DNA from: Phycisphaerales bacterium
GTDB taxonomy: Bacteria; Planctomycetota; Phycisphaerae; Tepidisphaerales; Tepidisphaeraceae
Direction: 5' to 3'
DNA length: 5,316 nucleotides
Assembly: GCA_028288905.1 (NCBI GenBank)
Contig: JAQGHJ010000607.1
Location: 1 to 5,316, forward strand
Part shown: positions 1 to 4,047 of the stretch, in pieces
Position numbering within the stretch: position 1 is the stretch's first letter
Layout: each line of letters opens with the position of its first letter
Position numbers and translations under genes: made by a program
Notes under the pieces: generated by a model
The model's input: the letters and a program-made list of their open reading frames with translations, nothing else
Database searches by the model: none
What the model was told of the DNA's origin: nothing

Positions 1-392
1 TCGAACGTGAAGAACGAGATGCCGACCGGCAGGGCGACGAGCAGCAGAAAGTGCCCCGGCCCGCCCGGGCCGGCGAGCGCGTCCGGCAGCGCCCGGCCGA
101 GCAGCCCGCCGTACTTGAAGAAGCACAGCAGCGCCAGGTTCACCGCCACGCCGGCCACCGCCCACCGCCGGGCCCACCGCAGGTCCCGGCGGAAGAAGAC
201 CGCCTGGCTCACCAGCGCGTTGAACCCGATCGAGAACAGCAGCAGCGGCAGGTACGCGACCTGGTTCAGCGCGTAGAAGACGAGGCTGGACAGGATCAGC
301 ACCGGCGTCTGCCACCGCCGCAGCACCGGCAGGTAGAAGGCGGCCATCGTGGCCAGCACGAGGACGAGGAACCACCCGTCGGTGAACAACAT
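1..392 (-). CDS. MBOAT-family membrane O-acyltransferase, AlgI-like (N-terminal part only)
   Basis: The minus strand reads open from an ATG at 392 to the window edge, giving 130 codons of a polytopic membrane protein. It starts MLFTDGWFLV and has hydrophobic segments at about residues 5-22, 30-62, 76-92 and 114-130. The FFKYGG motif (residues 91-96) and LPVGISFFTF (121-130) are hallmarks of the AlgI/DltB branch of MBOAT proteins, which move acyl groups (often acetyl) across the membrane onto exported polysaccharides or similar acceptors. The start is supported by AGGAGG at 410-405 followed by further G-rich sequence, and by the typical 'MLF' opening of AlgI homologues. Full proteins are usually about 450-520 residues, so roughly a quarter is visible. 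The catalytic histidine region lies outside, so activity and acceptor cannot be judged. It is transcribed away from the other genes in the window. Confidence 0.85.
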   Translation of the reverse strand, partial: MLFTDGWFLVLVLATMAAFYLPVLRRWQTPVLILSSLVFYALNQVAYLPLLLFSIGFNALVSQAVFFRRDLRWARRWAVAGVAVNLALLCFFKYGGLLGRALPDALAGPGGPGHFLLLVALPVGISFFTF

Positions 393-590
393 TCGGCGAC
401 TCCCCCTCCTGATGTCGGCAGTCGCCCCGGAACGCGTCGGCTCCCGAGCGCCGCGCGCCTGACAAGCCAGCCGGCAGGCTAGATGGCTGCCTCCCCCGCT
501 GGCCCCGCGAGCCAGATCCGCCAGTTTGCGCCCGGCGGCCGCGGTTCCTGCGCAAGGCCTGAACCACTTCGACCCAACTCCGCGTGCCGC

Positions 591-630
591 GACTCGGATC
601 GACCCGACCCGACCCGACCCCACCCGACTC
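591..630. repeat. 5-bp tandem repeat (GACCC)n
   Basis: Eight consecutive 5-bp units can be read: GACTC, GGATC, four perfect GACCC copies (601-620), CACCC and GACTC. The period is directly visible. It lies in non-coding DNA about 95 bases before the cytochrome start codon and about 30 bases before the candidate -35 element. A five-base unit can change length by slippage without a frame constraint here. Whether it does anything is unknown. Confidence 0.75.
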
Positions 631-658
631 GAACGCCCGCAAGACCGTACCTCATCCC

Positions 659-689
659 TTGCGGCCGCGGCCGGTGGCGGCCTTACAAT
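659..689 (+). promoter_or_regulatory. Weak candidate sigma70-type promoter for the cytochrome-doxX-chrA group
   Basis: TTGCGG (659-664) and TACAAT (684-689) resemble -35 and -10 boxes. The 19-base spacer is longer than the ideal 17 and the -35 is poor. The -10 match is good, and it stands out in a very GC-rich stretch. The expected transcript start near 696 would leave a short leader of about 29 bases containing GGAG at 715-718 before the ATG at 725. This is sequence resemblance only. Confidence 0.35.
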
Positions 690-724
690 CGGCCCCGTCC
701 CTTATCCGCCCGCTGGAGCTCGTC

Positions 725-1318
725 ATGCAGCGACCCATCGCGTTCGTCCTCGTGGCCTTGTCCGCCACCGCCCTCGCGGTCGTGGCGGGCGGCCGTCACC
801 ACGGCTCGGCCGCCGCAGCCCCGGCCGACGCCCCCAAAGTTGCCGCCGACGCCGGGGCGCAGGTCGAGCAACTCCAGCAGCAGATCAAGCGGCTGGAGTC
901 GCTCGTGCCCGACCAAGCCGCGGTGATGACGCACGTCGCCTACCACTTCTCCAACCTTTATGGCGCCGTCCAGAAGGAGAACTGGCCGCTCGCCGACTTC
1001 TACCTCAGCGAGTCGATGAACAACGTCAAGTGGGCCGTGCGGGCGAAGCCGGTCCGCAAGAACGCCGCCGGGCAGGAGGTCGACCTGGCCGCCATCGCCC
1101 AGTCGATCGAGAACGGGCCGTTCAAAGAGCTGAAGCGCGCGATCGCCGCCAAAGACAAGGCACAGTGCGTCACGGCGTACGAGCAGACGCTGGCCGGCTG
1201 TTACGCCTGCCACACCGCCTCCGGTAAGCCGTACCTAAAGCCGCGGGTGCCGACGGAGCCGGAGGTCCGGATCATCGATTTCGACCCGGCCGCCACCGCC
1301 GCCGCCGTCCCGCACTGA
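725..1318 (+). CDS. Exported single-heme c-type cytochrome-like protein
   Basis: The 197-residue product begins with a Sec-type signal sequence: MQRP, then a hydrophobic stretch to about residue 22. An Ala/Pro-rich linker and a short amphipathic coiled-coil-like helix (about 44-61, EQLQQQIKRLESL) follow. A mainly helical domain ends in one CxxCH heme-attachment motif, CYACH at 159-163, then GKPYLKP and a proline-rich tail. Heme should be attached covalently in the periplasm. The late position of the motif in a helical protein recalls class II cytochromes (cytochrome c'), but length and surrounding sequence differ, so the subfamily is open. Possible distal ligands include Met68, His70, His74 and Met98. 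The ATG at 725 was chosen because it follows GGAG (715-718) and begins the signal peptide; the frame extends upstream to 584, but that part is repeat-derived. It lies 54 bases before doxX on the same strand. It is probably a small electron carrier or heme sensor; the partner is unknown. Confidence 0.75.
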   Translation: MQRPIAFVLVALSATALAVVAGGRHHGSAAAAPADAPKVAADAGAQVEQLQQQIKRLESLVPDQAAVMTHVAYHFSNLYGAVQKENWPLADFYLSESMNNVKWAVRAKPVRKNAAGQEVDLAAIAQSIENGPFKELKRAIAAKDKAQCVTAYEQTLAGCYACHTASGKPYLKPRVPTEPEVRIIDFDPAATAAAVPH

Positions 1319-1372
1319 GCCGAACGGTTCCGCGCCGGCGGCCTCCGTCCGTACCGAACTCAAAGGAACCGT

Positions 1373-1864
1373 ATGGCACTCGTGAAGCGACTGGCCGTGA
1401 CGACCGCGCCGAAAGCCGTCGTCCTCATCCGCCTGCTCGTCGGCGGCGTGTTCTTGTCCGAGGGCGTCCAGAAGTTCCTGTTCCCGGGGCTCGTGGGGGC
1501 CGGGCGGTTCGCCAAGATCGGCATCCCGTACCCCGGCGTGACCGGCCCCGTCGTCGGGGCCGTCGAGATCGCCGCCGGGCTGTTGGTGCTCGTCGGGCTG
1601 CTCACCCGGCCGGCGGCGGCCTCGCTGCTCGTCGTCATGCTCGTCGCGATCGTCTCGACGAAGTTGCCGGTCCTCGTCGGGCACCCGGTCTGGGGCTTCG
1701 CGCTGCCGAACGTCCCGATGGTCGGGGTGTGGGGCGCGCTGCACGAGGCCCGGGCGGACCTGTCGATGATCCTGTGCCTGCTGTTCCTGCTCGTCGCCGG
1801 CGCGGGCCGGCTGTCGGCGGACCACCGCGTCGCGTCGCCGGGGCGGGGCGGGCATGCCGCCTGA
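1373..1864 (+). CDS. DoxX-family integral membrane protein
   Basis: The 163-residue protein has four predicted membrane helices at about residues 15-33, 57-77, 81-99 and 130-146. Family features are RLLVGGVFLSEGVQKFLFPG in the first helix region and GAVEIAAGLLVLVGLLTRPAA in helices two to three, typical of the DoxX/SURF4-like group. DoxX-like proteins sit in the cytoplasmic membrane. The archetype is a subunit of archaeal thiosulfate:quinone oxidoreductase, and actinobacterial members link membrane redox enzymes with thiol stress, but most members have no proven activity. The start is supported by AAAGGAA (1362-1368) four bases before the ATG. Its end overlaps the chrA start by 11 bases, implying translational coupling, and the cytochrome gene lies 54 bases upstream. 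The context hints at a redox role beside an oxyanion transporter, but this is inference. Confidence 0.85.
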   Translation: MALVKRLAVTTAPKAVVLIRLLVGGVFLSEGVQKFLFPGLVGAGRFAKIGIPYPGVTGPVVGAVEIAAGLLVLVGLLTRPAAASLLVVMLVAIVSTKLPVLVGHPVWGFALPNVPMVGVWGALHEARADLSMILCLLFLLVAGAGRLSADHRVASPGRGGHAA

Positions 1865-3125
1865 GACGCCAATGGCCGCCACCGCCATGCCAGGCTCCGA
1901 CGTGCCGTCACTGCCGGCGGACGCGAGGGGGTCGCGCAGCCGCCGGCTGAAGGAGCTGGCGGCCCTGTTCCTCAAGCTCGGCACGGTGGCGTTCGGCGGC
2001 CCTGCGGCCCACACCGCCCTGATGGAGGACGAGGTCGTCCGCCGGCGGCAGTGGCTCACCCGCGAGCGGTTCCTCGACCTGCTCGGGGCGACGAACCTGA
2101 TCCCCGGCCCCAACTCGACCGAGTTGGCGATCCACGTCGGGTACGACCGGGCCGGGCTCCCGGGCCTGCTCGTCGCCGGGAGCTGCTTCATCCTCCCGGC
2201 GGCGTTGATCGTGGGGGCGATCGCGTGGGCCTACGTCCGGTTCGGCCGGCTGCCCGAGGTCGCGGGCGTGCTGTACGGGGTCAAGCCGGTCGTCATCGCC
2301 GTGGTCGCGCAGGCGCTGTGGCGGCTCGGGGGGACGGCGGTGAGGACGCGGGGGCTGGCCGCCGTCGGGGCCGGCGCGCTGCTCGCGAGCCTGCTCGGCG
2401 TCGACGAGCTGGTCGTGCTGTTTGGGGCGGCCGCGCTCGTCGCCGCGGCCGCCCCAGTCGCTCGCCGCCGCCGGGCCGGGGAGTTGATACTGCCGGCGGT
2501 CGCGCTGCCCGACCCCGGCTTAACCGCAGGGACGCCGTTGGCCGCGGGGCCGGCGACGGTCGCCGGGGTCGCCGGGGCGGGGGCGGCCGGCGCGGGCGTT
2601 GGGCTGTGGCCGCTGTTCCTCGTGTTCCTCAAGATCGGGTCGGTGCTGTTCGGCAGCGGGTACGTGCTGTTGGCGTTCCTGCGGGCGGACCTCGTCGAGC
2701 GGCACCACTGGCTGACCGAGGCGCAGCTGTTGGACGCGGTCGCGGTCGGGCAGGTGACGCCGGGGCCGGTGTTCACGACCGCCACGTTCGTCGGGTACCT
2801 GCTGGCCGGGCCGGCGGGGGCGGCCGTCGCGACGGTCGGCATCTTCCTGCCCGCGTTCGCCTTCGTCGCGGCCAGTGCCCCGTTCGTCCCGCGGCTGCGG
2901 CGATCGCCGACGGCGGGTGCGTTCCTCGACGGGCTGAATGTCGCGTCGCTGGCGCTCATGGCGGCCGTGACGCTGCAGCTGGGGAGGGCGGCGCTCGTGG
3001 ACCCGACCACCGTGGCGGTCGCCGCCGCCAGCGCCGTCCTGCTGCTGCGGTACCGGGTGAACGCGACGTGGCTCGTGGCCGGCGGGGCAGTTGTCGGGCT
3101 GGCGGCGACCTGGTGGGGGCGGTAA
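1854..3125 (+). CDS. chrA: Chromate transporter ChrA, two-domain (long CHR) form
   Basis: The 423-residue membrane protein belongs to the CHR family, whose studied long members export chromate from the cytoplasm. Both homologous CHR domains are present. The first (about 34-200) carries KLGTVAFGGPAAH (41-53), RRRQWLTRERFLDLL and NLIPGPNSTELAIHVGYDRAG (from 81). The second (about 251-420) carries FLKIGSVLFGSGYVLLAFLR (258-277), HHWLTEAQLLDAVAVGQ and VTPGPVFTTATFVGYLLAG (301-319). The domains match each other (FLKxGxVxFG; PGPxxT), reflecting the ancestral duplication. An Ala/Gly-rich linker (about 203-250) joins them. Length is typical. The start at 1854 overlaps the doxX stop by 11 bases and follows only a G-rich stretch, so translation may depend on coupling. 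In-frame ATGs at 1872 and 1887 are alternatives without better ribosome-binding sites. The usual substrate is chromate, but in an organism without chromate exposure sulfate-like oxyanions are also possible. No chrB-type regulator is visible. Confidence 0.95.
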   Translation: MPPETPMAATAMPGSDVPSLPADARGSRSRRLKELAALFLKLGTVAFGGPAAHTALMEDEVVRRRQWLTRERFLDLLGATNLIPGPNSTELAIHVGYDRAGLPGLLVAGSCFILPAALIVGAIAWAYVRFGRLPEVAGVLYGVKPVVIAVVAQALWRLGGTAVRTRGLAAVGAGALLASLLGVDELVVLFGAAALVAAAAPVARRRRAGELILPAVALPDPGLTAGTPLAAGPATVAGVAGAGAAGAGVGLWPLFLVFLKIGSVLFGSGYVLLAFLRADLVERHHWLTEAQLLDAVAVGQVTPGPVFTTATFVGYLLAGPAGAAVATVGIFLPAFAFVAASAPFVPRLRRSPTAGAFLDGLNVASLALMAAVTLQLGRAALVDPTTVAVAAASAVLLLRYRVNATWLVAGGAVVGLAATWWGR

Positions 3126-3172
3126 TCCGGTGCGGGCGGTGACGCGCCATGCCAGCCGGATCATCGCATTCC

Positions 3173-3200
3173 TTGACTTTACTAAACGGTCAACTACTAT
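3173..3200 (+). promoter_or_regulatory. Sigma70-like promoter of the TetR-family gene
   Basis: TTGACT (3173-3178) and TACTAT (3195-3200) are separated by 16 bases, a good match to the -35/-10 consensus and the clearest promoter in the window. It lies in a conspicuously AT-rich island. Transcription should begin around 3206-3209, at or just before the ATG at 3209, so little or no leader is expected. The spacer and part of the -10 are covered by the operator at 3178-3196, which suits autorepression. Confidence 0.7.
3178..3196. promoter_or_regulatory. Probable TetR-type operator O1 (autoregulation site)
   Basis: TTTACTAAACGGTCAACTA spans the spacer of the tetR promoter and matches the sequence at 3973-3991 upstream of the RND pump gene in 17 of 19 bases. 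Partial dyad symmetry exists around the centre (outer TAnT...AnTA, inner AC-n-GT), weaker than at the second copy. Two near-identical copies at the promoters of a TetR regulator and its neighbouring pump are the usual arrangement for a TetR operator. Binding is inferred. Confidence 0.7.
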
Positions 3201-3208
3201 CTGGCATC

Positions 3209-3829
3209 ATGGGACGCGTCAGTGATGCCAAGCCTCGCCTGCTCCAAGCCGCGATGGACTTGGTTTGGACCCGCAGCTACGGGGCCGTCACCGTCGACGA
3301 CATCTGCGAGCGGGCGGGCGTGAAGAAGGGGTCATTCTACTACTTCTTCAAGAGCAAGGACGAACTGGTCGCCGCCGCCCTCGACGCCAAGTGGGACATC
3401 GAGATCCGGCCGACCTACGACCGGATCTTCTCCGCCTCCCGGCCGCCGCTGGACCGGCTCCGCGAAGCGTTCGACCACGTTTATCAGGGCCAAAAGAACC
3501 TCCGGGAAAAGCACGGCTGCGCCCTCGGCTGCCCGTTCAGCTCCGTCGGCACCGAGATCATCGCGGCGGACAAAACCCTTCGGGAAGCCGTCCAACGCAT
3601 GATCAAGGGCAAGCTTCGCTATTTCGAATCCGCTCTCCGCGACCTCCAGGCGGAAGGGCAACTGCAAGGGCAGGACGCCGCCCTGCTGGCCAAGCAGGTG
3701 TACTCGTACTTCGAGGGCGTGCTCGCCCAGGCGCGGATTGCCGACGACCTAGACATGCTCCAAGGCGTGTACGGCGGCGCGCTGAAGCTGTTGGGCCTCC
3801 ACGAGCCGGCCGTCGCCGCGACGGCGTAG
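3209..3829 (+). CDS. TetR/AcrR-family transcriptional repressor, likely regulator of the downstream RND pump
   Basis: The 206-residue protein has the classic N-terminal DNA-binding domain: helix 1 at about residues 6-21, then the helix-turn-helix at about 28-47 (TVDDICERAGVKKGSFYYFF), followed by KSKDELVAAAL. The rest (about 55-195) is the helical ligand-binding and dimerisation domain, which holds both cysteines of a CALGC motif (Cys104, Cys108). Such proteins release their operator when a small molecule binds or when sensor thiols are modified. The start at 3209 was chosen because the promoter at 3173-3200 would lie inside a gene beginning at the upstream in-frame ATG (3149), and the extra 20 residues look unlike the family. 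No ribosome-binding site precedes 3209, in keeping with a leaderless mRNA. Its 19-bp operator candidate also occurs before the RND gene, its probable target. A/T-ending codons are commoner than in the RND gene (8 versus 3 in the first 53 codons), possibly reflecting different ancestry. Confidence 0.92.
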   Translation: MGRVSDAKPRLLQAAMDLVWTRSYGAVTVDDICERAGVKKGSFYYFFKSKDELVAAALDAKWDIEIRPTYDRIFSASRPPLDRLREAFDHVYQGQKNLREKHGCALGCPFSSVGTEIIAADKTLREAVQRMIKGKLRYFESALRDLQAEGQLQGQDAALLAKQVYSYFEGVLAQARIADDLDMLQGVYGGALKLLGLHEPAVAATA

Positions 3830-3838
3830 GGCTAAGTG

Positions 3839-3908
3839 TTGTGGTGCAGGCTTTCCAGCCTGCACGCCAAAAGAGCCATCCATGCAGGCTGGAAAGCCTG
3901 CACCACAA
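3839..3908. repeat. Nested palindromic repeat, perfect 26-bp inverted repeat with 18-base loop
   Basis: The arms at 3839-3864 and 3883-3908 are exact reverse complements over 26 bases, with loop 3865-3882. Each arm also contains its own palindrome: TGCAGGCT-TTCC-AGCCTGCA at 3845-3864 and TGCAGGCT-GGAA-AGCCTGCA at 3883-3902. The unit can therefore fold as one long hairpin or two small ones. It lies 10 bases after the tetR stop. It resembles dispersed palindromic elements (REP/BIME or MITE-like) that I recall as frequent in Gemmata-type planctomycetes. No transposase or target-site duplication is visible. Because it would form a very stable RNA hairpin it may also protect the tetR mRNA 3' end; it lacks a T-run of its own. 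Confidence 0.85.
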
Positions 3909-3913
3909 GGAAC

Positions 3914-3930
3914 GCGCGGCGAGTCCGCGC
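3914..3930. other. Small GC-rich hairpin
   Basis: GCGCGG (3914-3919) and CCGCGC (3925-3930) can pair around the 5-base loop CGAGT. It sits between the long palindromic repeat and the terminator. It might be the edge of the repeat element or a chance structure in GC-rich DNA; no T-run follows. Confidence 0.4.
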
Positions 3931-3961
3931 AGGCAGCCAACTCGTTGTGCTGCCTCTTTTT
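3931..3961 (+). terminator. Intrinsic (Rho-independent) terminator after the TetR-family gene
   Basis: AGGCAGC (3931-3937) pairs with GCTGCCT (3949-3955). The stem can be lengthened by CAA/TTG inside (3938-3940 with 3945-3947, one bulged T), leaving a CTCG loop. CTTTTT (3956-3961) follows directly, a proper terminator tail that is rare in this GC-rich DNA. It should end the tetR transcript and keep it from running into the RND gene, whose own promoter starts only a few bases later. Confidence 0.7.
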
Positions 3962-3964
3962 AGC

Positions 3965-3992
3965 TTGTCCAGTTTACTAGACAGTCAACTAT
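3965..3992 (+). promoter_or_regulatory. Candidate promoter of the RND efflux gene
   Basis: TTGTCC (3965-3970) and AACTAT (3987-3992) are spaced 16 bases apart, the same geometry as the tetR promoter but with weaker boxes. Transcription would start near 3999, giving a leader of about 50 bases before the ATG at 4048. The operator copy at 3973-3991 fills the spacer and the -10 region, so a bound repressor would block RNA polymerase. Confidence 0.5.
3973..3991. promoter_or_regulatory. Probable TetR-type operator O2 (efflux pump control site)
   Basis: TTTACTAGACAGTCAACTA differs from the copy at the tetR promoter at only two positions (A/G and G/A). It is a better dyad. A 17-base symmetry reads TAnTnGACnGTCnAnTA (3975-3991), and an alternative 20-base dyad AGTTnACT...AGTnAACT (3971-3990) is symmetrical at 14 of 20 bases. 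It overlaps the predicted RND promoter, consistent with repression of the pump by the adjacent TetR-family protein. Confidence 0.7.
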
Positions 3993-4030
3993 TGGTGACC
4001 GTCGCGACGTAAGGTTGTTCGAGAGAGGGT

Positions 4031-4039
4031 AAGGAGAGG
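4031..4039 (+). promoter_or_regulatory. Strong ribosome-binding site of the RND gene
   Basis: AAGGAGAGG lies 8 bases before the ATG at 4048, inside a purine-rich leader (GAGAGAGGG, 4021-4029, just upstream). It fixes the RND start and contrasts with the tetR gene, which has no such site. Confidence 0.75.
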
Positions 4040-4047
4040 TACGCACT

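Larger units (their letters stand above)
393..724. other. Divergent intergenic region without a recognisable gene
   Basis: About 330 bases separate the start codons of the leftward acyltransferase gene and the rightward cytochrome gene. Open frames cross it, but they are biased, proline/arginine-rich translations of GC-rich DNA, with no family resemblance and no ribosome-binding site. It contains the acyltransferase ribosome-binding site (405-410), an imperfect dyad at 465-480 (AGCC-a-GCCGGC-a-GGCT, 14 of 16 bases symmetrical), the 5-bp tandem repeat at 591-630 and a weak rightward promoter candidate at 659-689. I see no convincing leftward promoter. Confidence 0.6.

Noticed and set aside
584..724. 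Upstream in-frame extension of the cytochrome gene to an ATG at 584.
   Set aside because: The 47 extra residues come largely from the GACCC repeat and GC-rich leader, lack a ribosome-binding site and would bury the signal peptide that starts at 725.
1235..2191. A 318-codon minus-strand frame over the cytochrome end, doxX and the chrA start.
   Set aside because: It is antisense to three conserved genes, has biased composition and no family features.
2051..3142. Long out-of-frame plus-strand frame and minus-strand frames (2231-3010, 2520-3164) over chrA.
   Set aside because: Their products are Arg/Gly/Ala-rich with no recognisable domain, while the chrA frame shows both CHR domains in full.
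3125..3161. Possible terminator after chrA (ATCCGG at 3125-3130 pairing with CCGGAT at 3156-3161, inner GGCG/CGCC).
   Set aside because: The outer stem is only six pairs around a 25-base loop and no T-run follows; too weak to call.
3149..3208. Start of the TetR-family gene at the ATG at 3149.
   Set aside because: It would place the best promoter and operator inside the coding region and add 20 residues unlike the family; there is no ribosome-binding site.
3839..3908. CRISPR array or insertion-sequence terminal repeats.
   Set aside because: There are only two inverted arms with an 18-base loop, not direct repeats with spacers, and no transposase gene or flanking target duplication is visible.
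3749..3940. Small open frames through the palindromic repeat downstream of tetR.
   Set aside because: Their peptides (for example VVQAFQPARQ or QAGKPAPQH) are translations of the repeat itself, a common mis-annotation, with no start signals.
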